From RGIG4608 sp045635885 (GTDB lineage Bacteria > Bacillota > Clostridia > Oscillospirales > CAG-272), in assembly GCA_045635885.1 (NCBI GenBank), contig JAZTWO010000038.1, positions 1 through 14,157 of the forward strand: a stretch of 14,157 nt of DNA, written 5' to 3'. This document shows, in pieces, positions 6,393-13,273 of this stretch. How positions within the stretch are numbered: the first letter of the stretch is position 1; the number at the start of each line of letters is the position of its first letter. The notes under the pieces are model-generated. The model worked only from the letters and a program-made list of their open reading frames with translations, did no database searches and was not told the DNA's origin. Position numbers and translations under genes: made by a program.

Positions 6393-6599
6393 AAATTTTG
6401 ATTTATTGGGATGTTAGTTTATGTTAATACCCCTCTCACCCGCTAAAGCGGGAGCTCTCCCCAGGGCGAGCCTTTAAGCAAGAGAACACTTGCAAACTAA
6501 AGCCTCTCACTCAGGGAGAGGTGGCGGAATACGCCAAAGGCGGATTCGGACGGAGAGGGCATTTACTTCAACTATCTTCTCCCCGATAAATCCCAATTT
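6393..6599. mobile_element. 207-bp palindromic element with imperfect inverted ends
   Basis: The left end reads AAATTTTGATTTATTGGG and then TTAGTTTATG. The right end, on the complementary strand, reads AAATTGGGATTTATCGGGG and then AGTTGAAGTAAATG. The interior is a chain of palindromes: CCCGCT-AA-AGCGGG, GCTC-TCCCCAGGGC-GAGC and CCTCTC-ACTCA-GGGAGAGG. There is no coding frame. The element lies between the promoter at 6351-6378 and the ribosome binding site at 6610-6615. The same ends appear on the units at 8057-8489 and 13760-14157, so it is likely a non-autonomous mobile repeat. Confidence 0.65.
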
Positions 6600-6620
6600 C
6601 ACAAACAAACGGAGTAAAAA

Positions 6621-8057
6621 ATGAAGGTTGTATTATTAAGTGTAAACGGATCATATTCGCACACTTGTTTGGCATTAAGATGCTTGCGTGCGCCGCTTGA
6701 GGCATCGGGATATGAAACAGTGATTTGTGAATACAATTTAAGAGATATGAATGCGACAATTCTTTCAAGACTTGTTGGCGAGCGTGCGGAAATTTACAGT
6801 TTTTCGTGCTACATTTGGAATATTGCCACAATGCTCGATTTGGCGGCGGATTTGAAGGCGCTTTTGCCTAATTCCAAAATTATTTTTGGAGGTCCGGAGG
6901 TAAGCTTTGCCTGTGAGCGATTCAATTTTGAATTTATCGACCACATAGTTCGTGGCGAAGGGGAAGAAGCGATTGTTAAGATTTGCGATTCGATAAAAAA
7001 TGGCGAGCCGATTGAAAGAATAGTCGACGGTGAAGTGCCCAACGTTATGAGCGACGAGGGGATTTTGTACCGTGAGGGCGATTTTAATAATGGAACTATG
7101 CTTTATTACGAAAGCTCACGTGGTTGCCCCTACAGATGCGCATACTGCCTTTCATCTGTTAGTGGGGGAGTTCGTGCCAAAAGTGTTGAGCAGACTCTTA
7201 TCGACCTAAAGGAATTTGAAAAGCTGGACTCCAACATTAAAATAATTAAATTTGTTGATAGAACCTTTAACTTTAATATAAAACGTGCCAATGAAATTTG
7301 GCGAGCGCTTTTGAGCGATGAATTTACCAAAAACTATCATTTTGAGGTTTGCGCAAACCTGCTTGACGAAGAGAGCTTTGAAATTTTTGCGCAGATGCCC
7401 AAGGGGAAAATCCAACTTGAAATTGGACTTCAAAGCACCAATTCTGAAACGCTTGACGTCATTTCACGACACTTGGACGCACAAAAAATCATTTCTGCTT
7501 CAAAAAGGATAAAGGAGCTTGGCAACATCCACGTCCACCTTGATTTGATTGCGGGCTTGCCGTATGAAGATATGCAAAGCTTTAAAAAATCGTTTGATGA
7601 TGCCTATCACGCTTGCGATATGCTCCAGCTTGGCTTTTTGAAATTGCTTTACGGAACGGAGCTTCGCAACAAAGCCGAGGAATATGGCTACGTTGCATCA
7701 AAAAAAGCACCCTATACGGTGCTAAAATCCAAATGGATGAGCTTTGAGGACTTGACCTTGCTAACGGAAATTGCCGACATTATTGATAGATACCGTGAGG
7801 GTGGTGGATTTGAAAATTCGCTTGAATATGCGCTTTTGGGCGTTGAATCTCCCTTTGATTTCTATCTTGGACTTCGCAATTTCATTGCTGAGCGAGATGG
7901 CAGAAGTATTAGAAAAATATCGCAAAATGATGCTTATGCGCTTTTGTATCAATATATTTCACTTAATTATCCTCAAAAGGAAGACGAATTTTCTCGCTTG
8001 ATGCACGAGGATTATGCTAAAAAGCAGGTTAGAAAGCCACCTAAGTTTAAAAAGTGA
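6621..8057 (+). CDS. B12-binding-type radical SAM protein, DUF4080-like
   Basis: The 478-residue protein has an N-terminal Rossmann-like region of the cobalamin-binding type (about 1-130, with SYSHTCLALRCL and IIFGGPEVSF) and a radical SAM core starting near 160. The [4Fe-4S] cluster motif is C169-PYR-C173-AY-C176. Further core landmarks are KFVDRTFNFN (210-219), LEIGLQS (266-272) and HLDLIAGLPYED (306-317). The tail (about 365-478) resembles DUF4080. The DxHxxG cobalamin histidine motif is absent, as is usual for this subgroup, so B12 use is uncertain. The substrate is unknown. The start is supported by CGGAG 6 bases upstream. The last stop-codon base is also the first base of a repeat element, and no separate terminator is seen. 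Confidence 0.85.
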   Translation: MKVVLLSVNGSYSHTCLALRCLRAPLEASGYETVICEYNLRDMNATILSRLVGERAEIYSFSCYIWNIATMLDLAADLKALLPNSKIIFGGPEVSFACERFNFEFIDHIVRGEGEEAIVKICDSIKNGEPIERIVDGEVPNVMSDEGILYREGDFNNGTMLYYESSRGCPYRCAYCLSSVSGGVRAKSVEQTLIDLKEFEKLDSNIKIIKFVDRTFNFNIKRANEIWRALLSDEFTKNYHFEVCANLLDEESFEIFAQMPKGKIQLEIGLQSTNSETLDVISRHLDAQKIISASKRIKELGNIHVHLDLIAGLPYEDMQSFKKSFDDAYHACDMLQLGFLKLLYGTELRNKAEEYGYVASKKAPYTVLKSKWMSFEDLTLLTEIADIIDRYREGGGFENSLEYALLGVESPFDFYLGLRNFIAERDGRSIRKISQNDAYALLYQYISLNYPQKEDEFSRLMHEDYAKKQVRKPPKFKK

Positions 8058-8217
8058 ATTGGGATTTATCGAATAGTTACAAAGATAAAAAAGGTCGCTT
8101 TTGAAAAAGCTCCGCAAAACTTTTAATCGTGTTAGGGTAAATAAATTCTGCGCAAATCGTTCCAATAAATTGGAACATAACGATTTTCTCATACATTCGA
8201 AAATCTGTGATTTGCTA
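8057..8217 (+). repeat. Family C repeat, copy 1
   Basis: The first 76 bases differ from 13760-13835 at one position. The rest is similar, with small length changes. It holds GCTTTT-GA-AAAAGC (8098-8110), an AAATCG...CGATTT stem (8154-8159 with 8181-8186) around TTCCAAT/ATTGGAA, and GATTTTC (8182-8188) pairing with GAAAATC (8199-8205). Confidence 0.85.
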
Positions 8218-8382
8218 ATACAAACTATAGACATTTTGCTATCAAAACGGCTACGTGCAGAGTAGCAAGGCGCAGTTTTTGTTGCACCTGTGCAATAAAA
8301 ACGAGTGTGACGAGCGCGAAGAAGTGAGTCACGCGCATTGCGCGAAATTTGTTTACCCCAATACGATTAAAAGCTTTTTGCG

Positions 8383-8428
8383 TGCGGGGTTCCCCGAAGC
8401 GATCTTTATGAGCTTTGGGGGTTCGCGC
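8383..8428 (-). repeat. 46-bp repeat module, copy 1
   Basis: The reverse complement matches 11463-11508 in 45 of 46 bases. It contains the palindrome GGGG-TTC-CCCG next to AGCTTTGGGGGTTCG. It lies inside the right half of the 433-bp element. Confidence 0.85.
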
Positions 8429-8505
8429 TTCCTTTTCTCGAAAAAGAAGATATTCTTTACTTTGTAACTTCCCCAACAAATCAAAATTTGAAGCATTAAC
8501 TAACT

Positions 8506-8537
8506 AAAAAAGGTTACCACTTTCGTGATAACCTTTT
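8506..8537 (-). terminator. Rho-independent terminator of ackA
   Basis: On the minus strand AAAAGGTTA-T-CAC pairs with GTG-G-TAACCTTTT around a GAAA tetraloop and runs into TTTTTT. It begins about 15 bases after the ackA stop codon and lies just outside the repeat element. Confidence 0.92.
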
Positions 8538-8552
8538 AGAAAAAATCAAATA

Positions 8553-9764
8553 TTAAAGGGCTTTAACAAGAGCTTCTGTATCCTGAGCGATAACGAGCTC
8601 TTCGTTTGTGGGAATCATATAAACTGCAACCTTAGAAGCATCTGTTGAGAGCTTTGTAACACCGGATGAACCGTAAGTTGCAAGGTTAACTTCCTTATTG
8701 ATTTCGATGCCAAGGAATTCAAGTCCTTCAAGAGCGCCGCCACGAATCTTGCCTGTGTTTTCGCCGATACCTGCAGTGAATACAACTGCATCAAGACCGC
8801 CCATAGCAGCTGCGTAAGAGCCGATATACTTCTTAATCTGATAGATAAGAATGTCGATGGCGAGCTTTGCTCTGTGGTTGCCTTCTTTAATAGCTGCTTC
8901 AAGGTCACGGCAGTCAGAGGAAACACCGGAAACACCAAGGAAGCCGCACTTCTTATTGAGGTAGCTGTTTACTTCGTCGATGGAGTAACCCTTCTTTTCC
9001 ATAATGTATGTTACAAGAGCAGGGTCAATGTCACCGCAACGAGTACCCATAATTGTACCTGCAAGGGGTGTGAAGCCCATTGTTGTGTCGATGCACTTAC
9101 CGTCTTTAACTGCAGAGATGGAAGAACCGTTACCAAGGTGGCAAGTAACAATCTTTGTGCCTTCTGCGTTACCGCCAAGGAGTTTAATCATTTCACCTGC
9201 AACATAGCGGTGAGATGTTCCGTGCATACCATAGCGGCGGATTCCGTATTCTTCGTAAAGGTCATAGGAAACACCGTACATATATGCTTCTTCGGGCATT
9301 GTCTGATGGAAAGCGGTGTCGAATACAAGCGCCTGAGGAGTGCCGGGAAGAATATCAAGGCACGCCTGAATACCCTGAAGGGATGCAGGAGTGTGAAGGG
9401 GAGCGAGGTCACGACACTTTTTGTCAAGGATGTCATAAACCTCATCTGTAAGAATTACGGACTGAGAGAAATACTGTCCGCCGTGAACTGCTCTGTGACC
9501 AACTGCTTCGATTTCGTCCATGGACTTAATGCAACCGTGCTCTGCGTGAAGGAGAGCCTCAACAACTGCCTGCATAGCGGTTGTGTGGTTGGGCATAGCG
9601 ATGTCTGCGGAATAAGTAACACCCTTAACAAGCTGCTTGTGAGTGAGCTTACCGTCGATACCGATTCTTTCGCAAAGACCTTTTGCAATAACGTCGCCGT
9701 TAGTTGTGTCAAAAAGCTGATATTTAAGCGAGCTTGAGCCCGCATTTACTACGAGTACATTCAT
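8553..9764 (-). CDS. ackA: Acetate kinase
   Basis: The enzyme interconverts acetyl phosphate plus ADP with acetate plus ATP, the ATP-yielding last step of acetate fermentation, in the cytoplasm. The 403 residues are full length. The start at 9764 follows GGAGG (9777-9773) and gives the usual MNVLVVNAGSSSLKY; a TTG start five codons earlier would overlap that site. Catalytic and binding residues expected from characterised acetate kinases are all in place: Asn7, Arg91 in GHRAVHGG, His124 in APLHTPAS, Asp149 in FDTAFHQ, His181 in GMHGTSH, His209 in HLGNGSS, Arg242 in GTRCGDIDP, AGIGENTGKIR (331-341) and the C-terminal NEEL. No phosphotransacetylase gene is adjacent. It is divergent from tmcAL and shares a 91-bp intergenic region with it. 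Confidence 0.98.
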   Translation of the reverse strand: MNVLVVNAGSSSLKYQLFDTTNGDVIAKGLCERIGIDGKLTHKQLVKGVTYSADIAMPNHTTAMQAVVEALLHAEHGCIKSMDEIEAVGHRAVHGGQYFSQSVILTDEVYDILDKKCRDLAPLHTPASLQGIQACLDILPGTPQALVFDTAFHQTMPEEAYMYGVSYDLYEEYGIRRYGMHGTSHRYVAGEMIKLLGGNAEGTKIVTCHLGNGSSISAVKDGKCIDTTMGFTPLAGTIMGTRCGDIDPALVTYIMEKKGYSIDEVNSYLNKKCGFLGVSGVSSDCRDLEAAIKEGNHRAKLAIDILIYQIKKYIGSYAAAMGGLDAVVFTAGIGENTGKIRGGALEGLEFLGIEINKEVNLATYGSSGVTKLSTDASKVAVYMIPTNEELVIAQDTEALVKAL

Positions 9765-9797
9765 AAAATGAACCTCCAAAAAAATTAATTACATTTC

Positions 9798-9826
9798 ATT
9801 ATACACTATAAATCACATAATTTCAA
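9798..9826 (-). promoter_or_regulatory. Sigma-A-type promoter of ackA
   Basis: On the minus strand TTGAAA (9826-9821) and TATAAT (9803-9798) are separated by 17 bases. The -10 box lies 33 bases before the ackA start. The plus-strand promoter for tmcAL must overlap this short region, but only weak candidates (TTTCAT at 9794, CATAAT at 9816) are visible. Confidence 0.8.
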
Positions 9827-9855
9827 TAGATTTTACAAAAAAAGGGAGAATTAAA

Positions 9856-11004
9856 ATGGCATTTGGAATAGTTTGCGAATATAATCCGTTCCACAACGGG
9901 CATTTGCGCCAAATTCAAGAGATAAAAAAGGGAACAAACGAGCCGATAATTTGCGTTATGAGTGGCAATTTCACACAGCGAGGAGAGGTTTCGGTTGTCG
10001 ACAAATATTCAAGGGCAAAAGTTGCGCTTGAATGTGGTGCGGACTTGGTTGTTGAGTTGCCCGTGCCTTTTTGTGTGGCGAGTGCGGAATATTTTGCCTC
10101 TGCCTCAATCCACGTTCTTGGTGGACTTTTGGTGGACAAGCTTTCGTTTGGATCAGAGAGTGCCAACGCAGATCAGATTATTAATATTGCAAAAATTGCC
10201 GCAAGCGATGAATTTAAAAATGATTGTGCCAACCTTTCGAAAAATCAGGGAAGCGCAGGCGCATATTTTGAGTTTCTTGCAAAAAAATCGGGCGTTGATA
10301 ATATAAAATCCAACGATATTTTGGGAATTGAATACACCAAAGCGATAATAAAAAGTGGCACAGATATGCAAATTTTTCCCATTAAAAGAGAGGGGAATGC
10401 CTATCGTGACACCGAGCTTTCTTTTGGCGAACTGCCAAGCGCAAGTGCTATTAGAGAGGTGCTTTTTGGTGGCGATTTTGACAAAATTTCGAGCTTTGTG
10501 CCTCCCTCAACAATGAAAATGCTCACCGAGTGTGAGCTTGCAAGCATTGACAACGCAAAGGACGGAATTCTACTTGTCCTTCGTTTAATGAATGCCGAAA
10601 ACATCGACGTTGCCGTTAGCGATAAAGGACTTTTGAACAGAATTTTATCCATGGCGCACGAATGCACCTCGTTTGATGAATTTGAAGAGAAATTGCAGAC
10701 CAAAAAATATACAAAAAGCGCAATCAGGAGGGCGATTTTCTACATTTTGCTTGGCATTAAGCAAGATGACCTTAAAAAAATGCCCCAATATACCGTTTTG
10801 CTTGGCGCAACGGAGAGGGGCAGGGAGTATCTTGCCACCATTCGCAAAAACGATGGCATAATTAAGGTAATCACAAAGCCATCAGAGGCGGACGGAACAC
10901 GTCAATTCGAACTTGCCAAAAAGGCAGATGCCCTGTTTACAATGTGCCTTGCCACCACAAAAGATAGTGGATTTTATATTAAAAAATCCCCCGTGATTTT
11001 GTGA
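9856..11004 (+). CDS. tmcAL: tRNA(Met) cytidine acetate ligase TmcAL (YlbM family)
   Basis: In Bacillus subtilis this family uses acetate and ATP, through acetyl-AMP, to make N4-acetylcytidine at the wobble position of elongator tRNA(Met). The 382-residue product is nearly full length (B. subtilis about 415). The nucleotidyltransferase fold begins with IVCEYNPFHNGH (5-16), which contains the HxGH-type motif H13-N-G-H16. It continues through VMSGNFTQRGE (34-44), ADLVVELP (62-69), LSFGSES (96-102), SNDILGIEY (152-160) and REGNAYRD...SASAIR (178-200). The C-terminal half is the tRNA-binding part and ends KKSPVIL. GGGAG lies 7 bases before the start. It is head-to-head with ackA, which handles the same metabolite. 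No clear terminator follows; a repeat unit starts 17 bases after the stop codon. Confidence 0.93.
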   Translation: MAFGIVCEYNPFHNGHLRQIQEIKKGTNEPIICVMSGNFTQRGEVSVVDKYSRAKVALECGADLVVELPVPFCVASAEYFASASIHVLGGLLVDKLSFGSESANADQIINIAKIAASDEFKNDCANLSKNQGSAGAYFEFLAKKSGVDNIKSNDILGIEYTKAIIKSGTDMQIFPIKREGNAYRDTELSFGELPSASAIREVLFGGDFDKISSFVPPSTMKMLTECELASIDNAKDGILLVLRLMNAENIDVAVSDKGLLNRILSMAHECTSFDEFEEKLQTKKYTKSAIRRAIFYILLGIKQDDLKKMPQYTVLLGATERGREYLATIRKNDGIIKVITKPSEADGTRQFELAKKADALFTMCLATTKDSGFYIKKSPVIL

Positions 11005-11020
11005 AAGAAAGTTAAAAAAT

Positions 11021-11292
11021 ACCGTTTTTGGTTACAAAGTACCAATTTCCGCTTTTGAAAAAAGTTACAAAGTAAAGATTTCCGCTTTTGAAAAAGCTTG
11101 GCAAAACTTTTTTTATCGCCTTGGTTTGCGGTGGTTTAACGTAAATTTTCGACAATTTGCGAGCAAATTATCGGTTCACCCCACAAAATCCCCTTATGTG
11201 AGTAAACTCCCAACGGTGATTTTCTTGTCCAAACTACGAAAACCAATCCCCAAGGATTGTTTTTCTAAAATTTACTCTGCTTGAGTGTAGCC
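11021..11292 (-). repeat. Family B structured repeat, copy 2
   Basis: This is the reverse-oriented counterpart of 3102-3347. Hairpin III is at 11150-11173, hairpin II at 11185-11223 (AAAATCCCC with GGTGATTTT, enclosing GAGT-AA-ACTC at 11200-11209) and hairpin I at 11238-11265. The loop of hairpin I and most of the inner part of hairpin II differ from copy 1, while the stems remain. Confidence 0.8.
11031..11096 (+). repeat. 33-bp tandem duplication of the family B end
   Basis: Two adjacent 33-base units (11031-11063 and 11064-11096) both start GTTACAAAGTA, share TTTCCGCTTTTGAAAAA and differ mainly at CCAA versus AAGA. Other copies have one such unit. Confidence 0.8.
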
Positions 11293-11326
11293 ATTTGGGT
11301 AGACTGTAAATTTTGATTTGTTGAGG

Positions 11327-11431
11327 AGTTAGTTTGTGTTTGAAACGGGGCTCACGGAGTGAGCACCTACGGTGAGCGACATTATACATACAATATGGTG
11401 ATTTCATCTTGTTAAATAGCTTTACGGCTAC
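11327..11431 (+). repeat. Family A repeat, long form, copy 3
   Basis: A 105-base unit of the same length and layout as 3003-3107: AGTTAGTTTGTGTTTG, CTCAC-GGA-GTGAG, CTACGGTGAGCGACATTATA, ATGGTGATTTCATC and a TAGC-TTTACG-GCTA hairpin. It is preceded by the terminal motif AAATTTTGATTTGTTGAGG. Confidence 0.75.
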
Positions 11432-11462
11432 ACCTAAAGGTTGTCTTACCGAGCCCTCAACC

Positions 11463-11508
11463 GCGCGAACCCCCAAAGCTCATAAATATCGCTTCGGGGA
11501 ACCCCGCA
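11463..11508 (+). repeat. 46-bp repeat module, copy 2
   Basis: Matches the reverse complement of 8383-8428 with one difference (T for G in CATAAATATC). It is followed by the palindromic GGCACGGC-ATC-GCCGTGAC, which is not present at the other site. Confidence 0.85.
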
Positions 11509-11641
11509 TCGCAGAAGAGGGTGGCACGGCATCGCCGTGACGGGTGTAGTTCCCCATTTTAACTTTAACTAACTTCTAAATAAATCAAAATGCACTTGGG
11601 ATGGTTTCTCCCCTACAAACTCAACCCAAACTAACTTTTTG

Positions 11642-11719
11642 GTTTGGAACAAATAGTCTATAGTTCACTATCCGCACAAGATCCTTCGGTCGCTTTGCTC
11701 CCTCGAGGATGACGTGCGG
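11642..11719 (+). repeat. 78-bp repeat, copy 3
   Basis: Identical to 161-238 over all 78 bases and to the complement of 2921-2998. To its right it shares a further segment (ATTGGTTGGTTGACG, TTTAATCGGG) with copy 2 only. Confidence 0.9.
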
Positions 11720-11848
11720 GGGCGGGATTGGTTGGTTGACGTTTAATCGGGTCGTCGAGGGTCTCGCCCTGCGTCCCACCTTATGCAAAATTATACTCAA
11801 AATCTCAGGCAAATATTGTCAAAGTGTGTGCAAATTTTATTTTTTGTA

Positions 11849-11877
11849 TTTACTTCTTCAAAAATTTATGATACAAT
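11849..11877 (+). promoter_or_regulatory. Promoter of the aspartate kinase operon
   Basis: TTTACT (11849-11854) and TACAAT (11872-11877) are separated by 17 bases. The start codon is 78 bases further on, too short for a lysine riboswitch. AAAGGA at 11942-11947 is the ribosome binding site. Confidence 0.75.
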
Positions 11878-11879
11878 AA

Positions 11880-11891
11880 GAATAATTATTC
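11880..11891. promoter_or_regulatory. Perfect 12-bp palindrome at the expected transcription start
   Basis: GAATAATTATTC lies 2 bases after the -10 box, covering the likely +1. An AT-rich palindrome could arise by chance here, but its position is that of a repressor operator. Confidence 0.3.
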
Positions 11892-11955
11892 GACAAAACA
11901 AGTTTTTTCTACATAATATATTATTACATCATCATTTTTTGAAAGGAATAAATCA

Positions 11956-13272
11956 ATGCAGACTAAGGTTGTAAAATTCGGTGGCACTTCATTGGCAGAT
12001 GCCGAGCATTTTAAAAGAGTTGCCAGCATTATCAAGGCAGATCCCTCTCGTCGCTACGTTATTGCGTCCGCACCGGGCAAAAGACTCAACGACGATATTA
12101 AGGTTACGGATATGCTCTACACCTGCTACAATATGATTCGCAACCACCAAGATATATCAGTATACTACGAAAAAATTGTTGAAAGATACAACGACATCAT
12201 CACAGGTCTTGGCATTAATTTTGACATCACAGGCGAGCTTGAATACATAAAAAATGCTATGATGGCTCGTTCAGGACGTGACTATGCCGCAAGCCGTGGT
12301 GAATATCTTAACAGTTTAATTCTTGCTAAATATTTGGGTTTTGACTTTATCGACGCAGAAAACGTAATTTTCTTTAAAGAAAACAGCACATTTGATGCCG
12401 AAAAGACCAATCAGGCAATGCGTGACGAACTTGCAAAGCACAAAAATGCAGTTATTCCCGGTTTTTACGGTTCCATGCCCAACGGTACAATCAAAACCTT
12501 TTCCCGTGGTGGCTCGGACATCACCGGCTCAATTGTTGCCCGTGCCGTGAATGCCGACATCTATGAAAACTGGACCGACGTTTCGGGCTTTCTTATGGCT
12601 GACCCAAGAATTGTTGACAATCCCCAACCCATTGCCACAATTACCTACAGGGAGCTTCGTGAGCTTTCTTACATGGGCGCAACCGTGCTTCACGAGGACG
12701 CAATTTTCCCCGTTCAAAAGTCAGGAATTGTTATTAATATCAGAAACACCAATCGACCCGAGGATAAGGGTACGCTCATCATTCCCAACGAAAGCGACCA
12801 CAACCCCCACCACACAATCACAGGCGTTGCAGGAAAAAAGGGATTTTCTGTAATCAATATCGAAAAGAACCAAATGGGTGGCGAATTCGGTTTCGCATCC
12901 CGTGTTTTCAAGTGCCTTGACCAACATGAAATTCACACCGAGCATTTGGCTTCAGGTATCGATCTTATGAGCCATATCGTGCCCGAATCCGAGCTTAATG
13001 CCAAGCTTGACGAGTTCATTCCTGAGCTTCACCGTGTTACTGATGCGGATAACATTTCCGTTGACACAGGTCTTGCGCTCGTTGCCGTTGTTGGACGAGG
13101 AATGAAAGAGAGCAAGGGTACTGCAGCTCGCATTTTCTCTGCAATTTCAAATGTAGGCGTCAACGTCAGAATGATTGACCAGGGTGCGAGCGAGCTTAAT
13201 ATCGTTATCGCAGTTTATGAAAGTGATTATGAGAAAACCATAAAAGCTATTTACGAGGAGTTCGTAAGATAA
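11956..13272 (+). CDS. lysC: Aspartate kinase, monofunctional, YclM type
   Basis: The enzyme phosphorylates aspartate with ATP, the first committed step to lysine, methionine, threonine and cell-wall diaminopimelate. The 438 residues match single-function aspartokinases, closest in motif pattern to B. subtilis YclM (aspartokinase III). The catalytic domain has KFGGTSLA (7-14), ASAPGKR (37-43), SRGEYLNS (113-120), FSRGGSDITGS (182-192), ENWTDVSGFLMADPR (204-218) and ELSYMGATVLHEDA (236-249). Two ACT regions follow (about 290-360 and 373-438), the second with VVGRGMKESKGTAARIFSAI and MIDQGASELN. The ACT pair implies allosteric feedback by an end product; which amino acid cannot be read from the sequence. 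The symbol is by function and paralogs may exist elsewhere. It forms a two-gene operon with the acetyltransferase. Confidence 0.95.
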   Translation: MQTKVVKFGGTSLADAEHFKRVASIIKADPSRRYVIASAPGKRLNDDIKVTDMLYTCYNMIRNHQDISVYYEKIVERYNDIITGLGINFDITGELEYIKNAMMARSGRDYAASRGEYLNSLILAKYLGFDFIDAENVIFFKENSTFDAEKTNQAMRDELAKHKNAVIPGFYGSMPNGTIKTFSRGGSDITGSIVARAVNADIYENWTDVSGFLMADPRIVDNPQPIATITYRELRELSYMGATVLHEDAIFPVQKSGIVINIRNTNRPEDKGTLIIPNESDHNPHHTITGVAGKKGFSVINIEKNQMGGEFGFASRVFKCLDQHEIHTEHLASGIDLMSHIVPESELNAKLDEFIPELHRVTDADNISVDTGLALVAVVGRGMKESKGTAARIFSAISNVGVNVRMIDQGASELNIVIAVYESDYEKTIKAIYEEFVR

Positions 13273-13273
13273 G

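Larger units (their letters stand above)
8057..8489. mobile_element. 433-bp element with inverted ends, abutting a stop codon
   Basis: The left end reads AATTGGGATTTATCGAA then TAGTTACAAAG. The right end, on the other strand, reads AAATTTTGATTTGTTGGGG then AAGTTACAAAG. A second, inner inverted pair is CTTTTAATCGTGTTAGGG (from 8120) against the complement of 8345-8372. The interior has a strong hairpin at 8276-8301 (12 pairs, one G.T) and a 46-base module at 8383-8428 also found at 11463-11508. No protein is encoded. The left 161 bases match 13760-13920. It fills the gap between convergent genes. Confidence 0.7.
11021..11780. repeat. Intergenic repeat block 3
   Basis: No gene is supported between tmcAL and the aspartate kinase promoter. 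The block holds a family B unit in minus orientation (11021-11292) with a 33-bp tandem duplication of its end, then the terminal motif AAATTTTGATTTGTTGAGG (11308-11326) leading into a long family A unit (11327-11431). Next come a 46-base module shared with 8383-8428, palindromic GC-rich sequence, and the 78-bp unit (11642-11719) with flanking module sequence to about 11780. Confidence 0.85.

Noticed and set aside
8225..8479. Open frames on both strands within 8225-8479
   Set aside because: Both lie wholly inside the palindromic 433-bp element, which explains opposite-strand frames by symmetry; no ribosome binding site.
8057..8489. Retron or reverse-transcriptase-linked RNA
   Set aside because: The folded repeats raised the idea, but no reverse transcriptase or other partner protein is encoded nearby, and the element occurs in several copies with inverted ends.
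8874..9737. 287-residue open frame antisense to ackA
   Set aside because: It overlaps a fully conserved acetate kinase gene, has cysteine-rich unlikely composition and no start signal. It is a codon-bias shadow.
11878..11955. Lysine riboswitch before lysC
   Set aside because: The leader is only about 75 bases, well short of the roughly 170-base lysine riboswitch, and no matching motif is seen.
11783..11974. 63-residue open frame ahead of aspartate kinase
   Set aside because: It spans the promoter and leader of lysC and reads AT-rich spacer; no ribosome binding site or protein-like composition.
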